From Streptomyces sp. LUP47B (lineage in GTDB: Bacteria; Actinomycetota; Actinomycetes; Streptomycetales; Streptomycetaceae), in NCBI RefSeq assembly GCF_001746295.1, contig NZ_MJAH01000011.1, positions 247,188 to 311,187 on the forward strand: DNA of 64,000 nt, read 5' to 3'. The translations under genes were made by a program, and so were the position numbers. The notes beneath the pieces were generated by a model. It did not search any database, was not told the origin of the DNA, and was given only the letters and a program-made list of their open reading frames with translations. The stretch's first letter is position 1, and each line of letters begins with the position of its first letter. Of the stretch, positions 17,555-26,197 are shown in pieces.

Positions 17555-18610
17555 TCAGATCGCGCTGTACGACGGGCTCGGCCACGGGGTCGGTGACATC
17601 GTTGCCCCGGGCGAGGCGAGCGGGGCGCCGGAGGTGCCGCCGTCGGGGGCGTGGTGGTTCTTGCGAGGGGACGTGAACTGGCCGTCGTGGTGGTCGTTCC
17701 CGTTCCCGTGGCCGTCCCGGTCGCCGTGGCCGCTCTTGTCGTTGTCGTCACGGCTGCCGGTGTCCTCGCCCTTGCCGTCGCCATTGCCGTCACCGTTGCG
17801 GTCGTCGGGGCCCGACTTGGCGTCGCCCCGGGTGTCGGTGCCGGACAGGACGCCCTTGCAGTACTTCCACACCCGCGAGGTGCCGCCCGCCGCGCCCTCC
17901 AGGGAACGCTTGCGGGTCGGGTCGAGGTTCTTGCCGTCGCGCATGTCCCGGCAGGCCGAGGCGGATCCGCTCCAGTCCCTGCGGGATCCCGCGCCCGGTC
18001 CGTCGGAGCCCGTGCCGGGCGCCGCGCCGGTGTCGCCGCCCGCCGTGTCCCGGGAGCCGGCCCCGCCGGAAGGGGAGTTCTCGGGCGAGGGTGCGACCTG
18101 AGGGGCCGAGGGCGAGACGAACGGACGGTCCGGGGTGGCGGCGGCCGACACCGACGCGCCGGGTTCCGGTTGGCCGTCCCCGAAGTGCGGCAGGACTCCG
18201 GTTCCGGCCGCCGCGGCCACTCCGCCGACCATGCCCACGGCCAGTACGGCGGCCAGTGCGAGGTGCGCGGGGCGCCGCCTGCGGGGACGGCCGGCCTCCG
18301 CGTCCGGGGTGCCGATCCGCACGAGACCGGCGTCGGTGCGGCCGGCTCCGGTCCGGTGCCGGCCCCGGGCGGCCGGGCTCACCCAGTCGTCCGTACGATC
18401 CGCGCGCACCTTGCGGAACGCGGCCAGCGCGGCCTCCTCGCCGGGCAGTCCGCCGCTGGTCGGGGCGGGTTCCGCGGTCAGCGCCTCCAGCGTTTTCGCG
18501 AGGCGTTCGGCCTGGTCGCGGTCGGCCGGGTCGACAGCTTCCAGTGACTCGCCGCGCAGCAACCGCTCTGCTGTCTCGAGGTCCAGCCACTCGTAGCTCT
18601 CGTCGGCCAT
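17555..18610 (-). CDS. One-helix membrane partner of the adjacent ECF sigma factor
   Basis: A 351-residue protein with a cytoplasmic region (1-112), one transmembrane helix (about 116-136) and a long low-complexity exodomain. The exodomain contains Cys220 and Cys251 flanking LEGAAGGTSRVWKYC, a pattern shared with the paralogue at 19600-20442. Its last 90 residues are Gly/Asp/His-rich. TGATG coupling to the sigma gene and the topology suggest an anti-sigma or co-sensor, but no zinc-binding anti-sigma motif is visible. ATG 18610 has AAGGA upstream; GTG 18613 also fits. Confidence 0.65.
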   Translation of the reverse strand: MADESYEWLDLETAERLLRGESLEAVDPADRDQAERLAKTLEALTAEPAPTSGGLPGEEAALAAFRKVRADRTDDWVSPAARGRHRTGAGRTDAGLVRIGTPDAEAGRPRRRRPAHLALAAVLAVGMVGGVAAAAGTGVLPHFGDGQPEPGASVSAAATPDRPFVSPSAPQVAPSPENSPSGGAGSRDTAGGDTGAAPGTGSDGPGAGSRRDWSGSASACRDMRDGKNLDPTRKRSLEGAAGGTSRVWKYCKGVLSGTDTRGDAKSGPDDRNGDGNGDGKGEDTGSRDDNDKSGHGDRDGHGNGNDHHDGQFTSPRKNHHAPDGGTSGAPLASPGATMSPTPWPSPSYSAI

Positions 18611-19272
18611 CACATGTCCTTCTGCGTCCGCGGGCGCATATGCGTCACACTCGCGGACGTCACCGCACTGTCCTGCGGTTCTCGCTGGGGCGGCAGGGCA
18701 TCGAGCGCGCCGGCCGATTCCGGATCGTCGCCGAGGAGCTCGGCGAGCCGTTTCAGACCTCGGTGCGCGGCCGTGCGTACCGCGCCGGGACGTTTGCCGA
18801 GGGTCTCGGCGGCGGTCTTGGCGTCCAGGCCGACCACCACGCGCAGCACCACTGCCTCGGCCTGGTCCTGGGGCAGCCGGGCGATGAGCGAGAGGGTGCT
18901 GCCGGTGGCCAGCGCCTCGATGGCCTCGCCCGCGGTGTCCGACTCGGCGGGCTTCCCGGTCAGCTCGGTCTCGTCGCCGCCGATGGCGGGCCGGCGGCCG
19001 CGCATCCGGATGTGGTCGAGGGCGCGGTTGCGGGCTATCCGGGCGGCCCAGCCCCGGAAGCGGTCCGCGTCCCCGTCGAACCGGTCCAGGTCGCGGGCTA
19101 TCTGGAGCCAGGCCTCGGAGGCCACGTCCTCGGCGTCCGGGTCACCGACCAGCGTCCGGACGTATCCGAGCAGCCGCGGGTGCACCGCGCGGTACACAGT
19201 CCGGAACGCGGTCTCGTCCCCGTCCTGTGCCGCAAGCACCGCGGCAGTCAGCTCCGCGTCGTCCCCCAGCAC
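18610..19272 (-). CDS. ECF-type RNA polymerase sigma factor (module 1)
   Basis: A 220-residue sigma-70 family protein with region 2 (HPRLLGYVRTLVGDPDAEDV, then WAARIARNRALDHIR) and region 4 (LPQDQAEAVVLRVVVGLD, GKRPGAVRTAAHRGLKRL). GTG 19272 was chosen because GAGG lies about 9 bases upstream and because the paralogue at 20439-21029 starts at the matching place. It is the first gene of a two-gene unit with its membrane partner. The paralogous pair immediately upstream points to a tandem duplication. Confidence 0.88.
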   Translation of the reverse strand: MLGDDAELTAAVLAAQDGDETAFRTVYRAVHPRLLGYVRTLVGDPDAEDVASEAWLQIARDLDRFDGDADRFRGWAARIARNRALDHIRMRGRRPAIGGDETELTGKPAESDTAGEAIEALATGSTLSLIARLPQDQAEAVVLRVVVGLDAKTAAETLGKRPGAVRTAAHRGLKRLAELLGDDPESAGALDALPPQREPQDSAVTSASVTHMRPRTQKDM

Positions 19273-19599
19273 CCGTGAATCCTCAATACATGGTCGCGAT
19301 CGATGGTCGCCGCTTCGAGCCGTCGAGGGTGGTGGTGATCGCTCGAGAGTCGCGCTGATCATTCAACTTCCCCGCCCGGCGCGAAAGGCACGTTACGACT
19401 TGAAACCGCTGCTCGTCCATGTCCGTACAAAATGCAACTACCTCGTGATCCGAGGTGGGCACTGCGGGGTGTGACAGAAACCGCACCCACGGCGCTGAAG
19501 AAAGTACGGGCCGCCGCGCGGCCCGTGCCGCGCGACGGCCGGGGCCTCTCCTGTGGGGGGTGGCGGCTCCGGCCGTCTCCGCGGTCCACCCGTGCCGGG
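19273..19599. other. 327-base intergenic region between the two sigma modules
   Basis: This gap should hold the promoter of module 1 and the terminator of module 2. A perfect 8-bp stem, ACGGGCCG (19506-19513) with CGGCCCGT (19519-19526) around 5 bases, lies 74 bases past the module 2 stop. A weaker stem GGGTGTG/CGCACCC lies at about 19469-19490. No open frame with sensible codon use and no consensus promoter was seen. Confidence 0.5.
19506..19526 (-). terminator. Perfect 8-bp hairpin ending sigma module 2
   Basis: ACGGGCCG and CGGCCCGT pair around the loop CCGCG. It is GC-rich without a T-run, as expected for this genus, and lies downstream of the minus-strand gene that stops at 19600. Confidence 0.5.
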
Positions 19600-20442
19600 T
19601 CAGTCCTTCTTGGACTTGTTCTTGTCCGCGTTCTGCGGGCCGCTCGTCTTGCCCTTCTGCTGCCCCGGTTTCGCGTCCGCCGCGTCCGCGGTGTCATTCG
19701 CGTCGGCCGCCCCCGTACCCGTCAGCGTGGCGCAGTAGGCGCTCACGTTCGCCTCGCCACCGGCCGCCGTCACGAGCCGCTGGTACGCCGTGGAGTTCAG
19801 CGCCTTGCCCCGGCCCCGGAGTTTCTCGTAGGCGCGGCAGTGGGCCAGCGTGTCCTTCGCGGTGGGCGGGCGCTCGGCAGGGGCGGCGGGGGCCGACGTG
19901 GTGGGCCTCGCGCTGCTGTGCGACTCGGCCGGGGTGCTCGCCGAGACGCTCGGGCGTACGTCCTTGCCGTCCGCGGCGCCCTTGGCCCCGCCGCCGCCAG
20001 CCGAGCCGATCGCCGCGTAGGCGACACCGCCGAGGGTGAGACTCGCGAGGAGCACGGAGAGCGTCGCCTTCAGCGAACGTGCCCGGCGCCGCTGCGGGCG
20101 GGGCCGCCAGTCGTCCCGCCGCCGGGTCCGCGCCCGGTGCGCCCCGGTGTCCCTCGCCGTCCGGAAGGCGGCCACGGCCCGCCGCTCCGCCTCGCCGTCG
20201 GACTTCTCACCACGGAGGGCCGCGGCGAGCAGCGCCTCGAGGGGACCGTCGTCGTACGGCGCCTTCGGCGCGAGGGCGGTGCCGTCGTGGGCGGCTTCGT
20301 CGTACGGCTGCCGCCCGTCCCCCGCGGTCCGGCCCCGCGCGGTCTCCTCCGGACGCGCATGCCGACGGCCGGGGGCATCGCCGCTCCGCTCGTCACCCAT
20401 GTCGTGTCCGTTCCTGTCCGATGTGGCGTCCTCGCCTGTCAT
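19600..20442 (-). CDS. One-helix membrane partner of the ECF sigma factor, module 2
   Basis: A 280-residue paralogue of 17555-18610. It has a hydrophilic cytoplasmic region, a single helix at about 123-144 (SLKATLSVLLASLTLGGVAY) and a Ser/Thr/Pro-rich exodomain with Cys202 and Cys237 bracketing RLVTAAGGEANVSAYC. The common pattern is C-R-x(n)-L-x-x-A-A-G-G-x(3)-V-x-x-Y-C. Both proteins also share AAFR and DDW in the cytoplasmic part. The start overlaps the sigma stop as ATGA, implying coupled production. Anti-sigma activity is inferred from position and topology only. Confidence 0.65.
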   Translation of the reverse strand: MTGEDATSDRNGHDMGDERSGDAPGRRHARPEETARGRTAGDGRQPYDEAAHDGTALAPKAPYDDGPLEALLAAALRGEKSDGEAERRAVAAFRTARDTGAHRARTRRRDDWRPRPQRRRARSLKATLSVLLASLTLGGVAYAAIGSAGGGGAKGAADGKDVRPSVSASTPAESHSSARPTTSAPAAPAERPPTAKDTLAHCRAYEKLRGRGKALNSTAYQRLVTAAGGEANVSAYCATLTGTGAADANDTADAADAKPGQQKGKTSGPQNADKNKSKKD

Positions 20443-21029
20443 GTCGACTCCCCCAGCGTCCGGGGGCCTTCATCCGTCACACTCTCGGCGCCCAACTGGT
20501 GCGCCAGCCGCTTCAGTCCCCGGTACGCCGCGGTGCGTACCGCGCCGGGGCGCTTGCCGAGGACGCGGGCGGCGGCGGGGCCGTCCAGTCCGACGACGAC
20601 CCGCAGCAACACCGCCTCGGCCTGGTCGCGCGGGAGCCCCCGGACCAGTTCGAGGGCGTACTCGGTGGAGAGGGACTCCAGCGCCTGGTCGTGGGTGCTG
20701 TGCGGGCCGGGCAGGTCCAGCATGTCCTGCTCCAGCGCCGCCGACCGGGGCCGCACCCGCTGCCGGCGCAGATGGTCCAGGGCCCGGTGCCGGGCGATGG
20801 TCGCCGTCCAGCCGCGGAAGCCCGCCCCGTCACCCTTGAACCTGCCCAGGTCCCGGGCGATCTCCAGCCAGGCGTCCGACGCCACGTCCTCCGCGTCCTC
20901 CCCGACCAGCCCGCGCAGATACCCGAGCAGTCCGGGCTGCACCAGCCGGTAGGCGACCGCGAAGGCAGCCTCGTCGCCCTCCTGGGCCCGCGCGACGGCC
21001 GCGCCCAGTTCCCCGTCGTAGGCCTGCAC
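20439..21029 (-). CDS. ECF-type RNA polymerase sigma factor (module 2)
   Basis: A sigma factor of about 196 residues closely related to the one at 18610-19272. Region 2 shows as GLLGYLRGLVGEDAEDVASDAW and region 4 as LPRDQAEAVLLRVVVGLDG with GKRPGAVRTAAYRGLKRL. GTG 21029 was chosen by alignment with the paralogue; GGAGGGG lies rather far upstream, so TTG about 33 bases earlier or GTG 21095 could be the real start. It is divergent from the secreted amidase at 21290, so that enzyme is an obvious candidate target. Confidence 0.85.
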   Translation of the reverse strand: MQAYDGELGAAVARAQEGDEAAFAVAYRLVQPGLLGYLRGLVGEDAEDVASDAWLEIARDLGRFKGDGAGFRGWTATIARHRALDHLRRQRVRPRSAALEQDMLDLPGPHSTHDQALESLSTEYALELVRGLPRDQAEAVLLRVVVGLDGPAAARVLGKRPGAVRTAAYRGLKRLAHQLGAESVTDEGPRTLGEST

Positions 21030-21239
21030 GCGGCGGGGTTCCCCTCCCTGGCCCAAGAACTTTCCTGTCCGTACCGGTTCGTGGCGATTCCGCACCGTCC
21101 GGCACGGTCACGCCCTTGCCCATGTCCCCCACGGTCAACAGCGTCGGACCTCACAGAAGTGTCACAGCGGGTCGGACATCCCGGGCACCCGCACTCGAAC
21201 ACCTGTGACAGCTGGCAGAGTTCGTACGCTGTATAGGTG

Positions 21240-21258
21240 CCACCTGTGTGACAGGTGG
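21240..21258. promoter_or_regulatory. Inverted repeat upstream of the amidase gene
   Basis: CCACCTG (21240-21246) and CAGGTGG (21252-21258) flank TGTGA. A related sequence, ACCTGTGACAG, lies at 21201-21211. TATAGG at 21232-21237 could be a -10 element. The pair may be an operator or an mRNA hairpin in the leader before GTG 21290. The intergenic region is 260 bases. Confidence 0.4.
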
Positions 21259-21289
21259 TGTTTCTGTGACCAAATTCAGGGGTGGGGTA

Positions 21290-23542
21290 GTGAGTCGTCG
21301 TAATAGCCGTGCGTACAGACCGCTCAGCATGAAGCGGCGAGCGTGGCTGACGCTCGGCGCGGTGGTTCTGGGAGGCGGCGGCATCGCGACCTACGCCGTC
21401 GCCAGTCCGTCGACCGACGCCGCGGGGGACGTGCAGCCCAAGCGGCCGGTGAAGGTCTACGACTTGGCGCTGAAGAGCGCCGCGGCCGGCAAGCGGGAGC
21501 TGCCGCGCACCGAGACCAAGGAGTTCTCGCTGCTCGGTGTCTCCTGGACGGGGGTGACCAAACCGCTGGAGGGCAAGGCGCAGGTCCGTACCCGCAGCAG
21601 CGACACGGGCGAGTGGACCGCCTGGCAGGACCTGGAGACGAACATCGACCCGCCGGAGGACCCCGAGGAGCGCGAGGGCGCCCGCGGTGCGTCCGAACCG
21701 CTGTGGGTCGGCCCCTCGGACGGCGTGCAGGTACAGGTCGTCCACGAGGACGGCACCACAAGTGCCGGGCTGCCCAAGGGACTTGAGGTCAACCTCGTCG
21801 ACCCGGGCATCGCGACCGCCGCGGAGCAGAAGAACGCGGGCGACGACACGGACCCGGCGGCGTTCGCCGCGGACGAGACGCCCACGCCCACGCCGACACC
21901 GACACCGACGGTCAGCGACAGCGCGTCCGCCTCTCCGACCGCGACCCCGACCGACACGGCTACGGCCACCGCCACGGCCACACCTTCGCCCACCGCCACC
22001 ATCCCCACCGCGCCCCCGTCGACGGCCCCCGAGCCCTCGATGGTCTCCCGCGCCGGCTGGGGCGCCGACGAGTCGCTCAGCCCCGACCCGTCGGAGTACA
22101 ACGCCGATGTGAAGGCCGTCTTCGTGCACCACACGGACGGCTCCAACGACTACTCGTGCGCCGACTCCGCGGCGATCGTGCGCGGCATCTACGCGTACCA
22201 CACGCAGACCAACGGCTGGAACGACATCGGCTACAACTTCCTCGTGGACAAGTGCGGCACCATCTTCGAGGGCCGCAAGGGGGGCGTGGACCTGCCGGTC
22301 CTCGGTGCGCACACCTACGGCTGGAACCGTGAGTCCACCGGCATCGCGGTCCTCGGCAACTTCACCGACGCGGGCGCCTCGAACGCCGCTCTCACCTCGG
22401 TCGCCCGGATCACGGCCTGGAAGCTCGGCCAGTACGGTGTCGACCCCAACTCGACGGTCCAGCTGAAGGCGGGCGCGACCCAGAAGAACCTCGCCGGTAC
22501 GAGCTTCACCGCGGGCAGCCTCTACACCTTCAACCGGGTCTCCGGCCACCGCGACGGCTACGCCACCGAGTGCCCCGGCACCTCCCTCTACGCCCAGCTG
22601 CCGACCATCCGCGCCTGGGCGTCCGGCCCGGTGCAGGGACTGAATCTCACCTCGCTGACCGGCGCGGTCCTGTCCGGCTCGACATACTGGACCAAGGGCG
22701 CGATCACCGCGAAGTGGACGGCCACCACGCCGGCTTCGCTGATCTCGAAGTTCGAGCTGCTGGTCGACGGCAAGGTCGTCGCCACCGCGCCCGGTACGGC
22801 CACCTCGGCCGCCACCACCCTGGCCGCGGGCAGCCACAAGGTCGCCGTACGGGCCGTGCACCAGTCCGGTAAGACCACTCCTGCGACCACCGCGCTGACG
22901 GTCGTCACCGACACCACCGCGCCGACCTTCTCCACCACGCCGAAGATCACCCTGCGCACCGGCACGGTCACCACCACGGCCGCCCCGGTCACCCTCGGCT
23001 GGAAGGCAGCCGACTCCCAGGCCCTGAAGCAGGTGAGCCTGCTGTCCCCGACGACGGCCACCTTCGGCCCGACCACCACCAGCTCCAGCCGTACCGCCAA
23101 GCCCGGCACCGCGAGCACCTGGTCGATGAAGGCGTACGACGTCGCGGGCAACACTCGTACGTCGTCCCCCTCGTACACGCCGATGATCCTTCAGGAGACC
23201 TCGGCGACGAAGTCCGGTAGCTGGACGACCCGTTCGTCGACCAGCTACCTCGGCGGCAAGTCGTACTCCAGCGGTTCCAAGAACGCGAGCCTGACCTGGA
23301 CGTTCACCGGCAAGTCCGCCGCGTGGGTGGTCTCGCGGGCGTCCACCTCCGGGCAGGCGTACGTGTACGTGGACGGCACCAAGGTCGCGACCGTGGACCT
23401 GAAGTCCTCCACCACCGCCTACCGGCAGGCGATCTGGACCAAGTCGTGGTCCAGCAGCGCCAAGCACACGGTGAAGATCGTGGTGGTCGGCACCAGCGGC
23501 CGCCCGACGATCACGACGGACGGCCTGGTCTACATCAAGTAG
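21290..23542 (+). CDS. Secreted N-acetylmuramoyl-L-alanine amidase (PGRP/amidase_2 type) with C-terminal Ig-like modules
   Basis: A 750-residue exported protein. A basic N-terminus and hydrophobic segment (RRAWLTLGAVVLGGGGIATY) act as signal or anchor. A Thr/Pro/Ala linker (residues about 200-245) precedes an amidase_2/PGRP domain at about 250-435 with AVFVHHTDGSND, GYNFLVDKCGTIFEGR and SGHRDGYATECPG; the two His and one Cys are the expected zinc ligands. The remaining 300 residues are Thr/Ser-rich beta domains, probably for surface binding. GTG 21290 lies just after AGGGGTGGGG; GTG 21266 and 21248 are in frame too. It would cleave the glycan-peptide amide bond. Confidence 0.87.
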   Translation: MSRRNSRAYRPLSMKRRAWLTLGAVVLGGGGIATYAVASPSTDAAGDVQPKRPVKVYDLALKSAAAGKRELPRTETKEFSLLGVSWTGVTKPLEGKAQVRTRSSDTGEWTAWQDLETNIDPPEDPEEREGARGASEPLWVGPSDGVQVQVVHEDGTTSAGLPKGLEVNLVDPGIATAAEQKNAGDDTDPAAFAADETPTPTPTPTPTVSDSASASPTATPTDTATATATATPSPTATIPTAPPSTAPEPSMVSRAGWGADESLSPDPSEYNADVKAVFVHHTDGSNDYSCADSAAIVRGIYAYHTQTNGWNDIGYNFLVDKCGTIFEGRKGGVDLPVLGAHTYGWNRESTGIAVLGNFTDAGASNAALTSVARITAWKLGQYGVDPNSTVQLKAGATQKNLAGTSFTAGSLYTFNRVSGHRDGYATECPGTSLYAQLPTIRAWASGPVQGLNLTSLTGAVLSGSTYWTKGAITAKWTATTPASLISKFELLVDGKVVATAPGTATSAATTLAAGSHKVAVRAVHQSGKTTPATTALTVVTDTTAPTFSTTPKITLRTGTVTTTAAPVTLGWKAADSQALKQVSLLSPTTATFGPTTTSSSRTAKPGTASTWSMKAYDVAGNTRTSSPSYTPMILQETSATKSGSWTTRSSTSYLGGKSYSSGSKNASLTWTFTGKSAAWVVSRASTSGQAYVYVDGTKVATVDLKSSTTAYRQAIWTKSWSSSAKHTVKIVVVGTSGRPTITTDGLVYIK

Positions 23543-23546
23543 GGCC

Positions 23547-25019
23547 TCAGCCCAGCGAGTCCACCGGCTCGGGCGTCCGCTCCCCAGCACCCTGGGGAGT
23601 GGGCGCCCGTTCCGCGTTCACGACGACTCCCGCGATCAGTGCGGCCAGCAGCAGCGCCCCGAACGCCCACCAGGTGGCCACGTTGAAGCCGTGCACCGTG
23701 GCCTCGGCCTGCAGCAGCCGCTTGTCGACGCCGGGTCCGGCGTGCGCGGTCAGGTAGGTCGCGGTCACGCTCGCGGCGATCGTGTTCAGCAGGGCCGTAC
23801 CGATCGAGCCGCCCACCTGCTGGGCCGTGTTGAAGGTCGCCGAGGCCGCCCCCGAGTCACGCGGCGCGACGCTGCCGGTGGCCAGCGAGATGGAGGTCAT
23901 CATCGCCGTACTCATGCCGAGACCCAGCATGAGCATGCCGGGCAGGACATGGGAGACGTACGCCGGCTCGACGCCGACCTGCGCGATGATCGCCAACCCG
24001 CCCGCGGCCACGAGCAGTCCGGGCACGATCAGGGTCCTCGGCGGCACCCTGCTCAGCAGCCGTGCGGCGATCTGAGTCGAGCCGACGATCATCGCGGCCG
24101 TCATCGGCAGATACGCGAGCCCGGTCTTCAGCGGCGACCAGCCGAGGACGCCCTGGAGGTAGTACGTCAGGAAGAGGAACACGCCGAACATCCCGACGGT
24201 GACGAACAGCACGGTCAGGAAGGCGCCCACGCGCTGCCTGTCCTTGACCACCGACATCGGCAGCAACGGCACCCGCGCCCGGGTCTGCCACACCCCGAAG
24301 GCGGCGAGCAGCACAACTCCGGCGACCAGCAGGGTCACCACGAGCCCGTCGCCCCAACCCCGGGACGCCGCCTCGGAGAAGCCGTACACCAGCGCCAGCA
24401 TGCCGCCCGAGCCGAGCAGCGCGCCCGGCACGTCGAGATGGGCCTCGGGGTGCCGTCCGCCGGGCGCGAGGATCGCCCACGCGCCCGCGAACGCGACCAG
24501 CGCGACGGGCACGTTGACGTACAGACACCAGCGCCAGTCCAGATACTCGGTGAGCAGTCCACCCGCGAGCAGCCCGATCGCGGCGCCCGCCCCGACGATC
24601 GCCCCGAACACCCCGAAGGCCTTCGCCCGCTCCTTCGGTTCGGTGAAGGTCGTCGCGAGCAGCGACAGCGCGGCCGGCGCGAGCAGCGCGGCGAACACGC
24701 CCTGCAGGGCGCGTGCCCCGAACAGCATCCCCTGCCCGGTCGCGGCCCCGCCGAGCGCGGAGGCGGCGGCGAAGCCGACGAGCCCGATCATGAAGGTGGT
24801 CTTGCGCCCGGCGAGGTCGGAGATCCGGCCGCCGAGCAGCAGGAGCCCGCCGAAGGCGAGGGTGTAGGCGGTGATCACCCACTGCCGGTTCGCGTCCGAC
24901 ATGTTCAGGTCGGCCTGGGCGGACGGCAGGGCGATGTTCACGATGGTCATGTCCAGCACGACCATCAACTGGGCGAGCGCGATGACCACGAGCGCCCACC
25001 AACGACGGTTGTCGGCCAT
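23547..25019 (-). CDS. MFS drug transporter, DHA2 (14-helix) family
   Basis: A 490-residue proton-driven exporter with about 14 helices. VVLDMTIVNIALPSAQADL is the DHA2 motif D1, GGRISDLAGRKTTF is motif A after helix 2, and FGAIVGAGAAIGLLAGGLL is the antiporter motif C. Such pumps export diverse hydrophobic drugs. No regulator gene is adjacent; it ends 4 bases past the convergent amidase gene. Substrate is not predictable. Confidence 0.92.
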   Translation of the reverse strand: MADNRRWWALVVIALAQLMVVLDMTIVNIALPSAQADLNMSDANRQWVITAYTLAFGGLLLLGGRISDLAGRKTTFMIGLVGFAAASALGGAATGQGMLFGARALQGVFAALLAPAALSLLATTFTEPKERAKAFGVFGAIVGAGAAIGLLAGGLLTEYLDWRWCLYVNVPVALVAFAGAWAILAPGGRHPEAHLDVPGALLGSGGMLALVYGFSEAASRGWGDGLVVTLLVAGVVLLAAFGVWQTRARVPLLPMSVVKDRQRVGAFLTVLFVTVGMFGVFLFLTYYLQGVLGWSPLKTGLAYLPMTAAMIVGSTQIAARLLSRVPPRTLIVPGLLVAAGGLAIIAQVGVEPAYVSHVLPGMLMLGLGMSTAMMTSISLATGSVAPRDSGAASATFNTAQQVGGSIGTALLNTIAASVTATYLTAHAGPGVDKRLLQAEATVHGFNVATWWAFGALLLAALIAGVVVNAERAPTPQGAGERTPEPVDSLG

Positions 25020-25093
25020 GACCCCATCGTGCGCCTGCCGACGCCCCTTTGGGAACGGCAGCGTCTCTTATTACGGTTTTTTTGCGTCTCCGG

Positions 25094-25531
25094 TCAGCGC
25101 CGCACGGCACCCGTCGCATCCCGGCACAGCAGTCGCAGCGAGCCGTCCCCGGCGAAGCAGCGGCGGGCCTCGTCCACCGGGTCCCACAGCCGTCCGTCGG
25201 GCGTACGGACCCAGTGGTCACCGCCGCTGTTCCACCACTCGGCACCCGTCTGGCGGACGACCACCTCACCGGCGTAGGCGCCGAGCCCGCGCAGCACGGT
25301 CTCCACGGCGGCGTACGGCGCCCCCTCCCGCCGTATCTCCTCGATCAGCCGGTCGACGCGCCACAGGCTCTGCGCCGAGTAGTCGAGCCGGACGCGTGCG
25401 CCCTCGCGCAGGGCCGACACCGCGTCGGCCGCCCAGCGCACGGGTTTGGTCGCGGCGGAGGGCCTGGTCGCCGGCTTGGGTGCCTGGCGGGTCGTCACAT
25501 CAGCGGTCGCATGAGCCGTCACATCAGTCAT
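25094..25531 (-). CDS. Conserved hypothetical protein
   Basis: A 145-residue soluble protein with an Ala/Thr/Pro-rich N-terminus and a compact domain from about residue 30: AADAVSALREGARVRLDYS, LWRVDRLIEEIRREG, RGLGAYAGEVVVRQTGAEWW. The Trp-rich C-terminal half (WWNSGGDHWVRTPDGRLWDPV) suggests a small beta fold. I do not recognise a family. GTG 25534 adjoins ATG 25531; neither has a strong ribosome site. It is divergent from the DUF1877 gene. Confidence 0.6.
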   Translation of the reverse strand: MTDVTAHATADVTTRQAPKPATRPSAATKPVRWAADAVSALREGARVRLDYSAQSLWRVDRLIEEIRREGAPYAAVETVLRGLGAYAGEVVVRQTGAEWWNSGGDHWVRTPDGRLWDPVDEARRCFAGDGSLRLLCRDATGAVRR

Positions 25532-25708
25532 CACTTGGGGAAAGCGTCTCAGCGAGGTGTTTCGTCACGCGGATCGGGGACTTCGCGCGGACCGGTGCAG
25601 GACCGACCCACCTTCGCCGTATCCCTCCCGGGACGGTCACAGGACCCTCTCGGTAGCGAGGTTGACGCCAGAGTGACGATTCACCCCGCCGCTGCGCTCC
25701 TGTCTCTG

Positions 25709-26170
25709 ATGAGCGACTACTTCCATCTCCGCGCGGTGCCGCCCTCGGCCCTGCGCAACAGCGCGAACTGGATGCAACGGCTGTTCGAGGACGACTGGGA
25801 CGCCGTCCGCGAACGCATCGGACGACATCGGGAGGAGGTGCTGGACAAGTCCTACCTGGACCACGAACTTCTCTACGCCGGCGCCGAGGTGGTCCTCGGC
25901 GGACTGCCGGTCTATCCCGGCGACCACGACAAGCCCCCGTTCCTGCTCCTGACGGCGGCCCGGGCGAACCGCGTCTCGGCGTACCTCGGTTCGGCCGACT
26001 TCGAGGCCCTGTGGCTGGTCGTCCGCGAGGAGTTGCTGCCCAGACACGGCGGGGCGGCCGCGGAACGGGAGGCGCGGGGGGTGTTCGCGGCGGCGCACCG
26101 GGATCTGACGGCGTTCTACGACCAGACGGCGCGGTACGGGGACGCGGTGGTCAAGTGGATCGTCCACTGA
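25709..26170 (+). CDS. DUF1877 (YfbM-like) family protein
   Basis: A 153-residue cytosolic protein. The opening MSDYFHLRAVPPSALRN, the Asp/Trp-containing LFEDDWDAVRER, and the C-terminal VFAAAHRDLTAFYDQTARYGDAVVKWIV match the layout of DUF1877 proteins, whose function is unknown. The ATG has no obvious ribosome site. The 177-base gap to the divergent gene contains TTGACG but no matching -10. Confidence 0.65.
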   Translation: MSDYFHLRAVPPSALRNSANWMQRLFEDDWDAVRERIGRHREEVLDKSYLDHELLYAGAEVVLGGLPVYPGDHDKPPFLLLTAARANRVSAYLGSADFEALWLVVREELLPRHGGAAAEREARGVFAAAHRDLTAFYDQTARYGDAVVKWIVH

Positions 26171-26197
26171 GCCGCTCCTCCCTTGAGCCGCCCACCC

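Noticed and set aside
17330..17596. Possible small gene after the L,D-transpeptidase
   Set aside because: Codon use is unlike real genes here, it has no ribosome site and overlaps the hairpin at 17493-17522.
17660..17830. Repetitive GTCGCC-type DNA
   Set aside because: It encodes the Gly/Asp/His-rich tail of the sigma partner; no separate repeat function seen.
21890..22030. Short-period repeats in the amidase gene
   Set aside because: They encode a Thr/Pro/Ala linker; low-complexity protein, not a DNA element.
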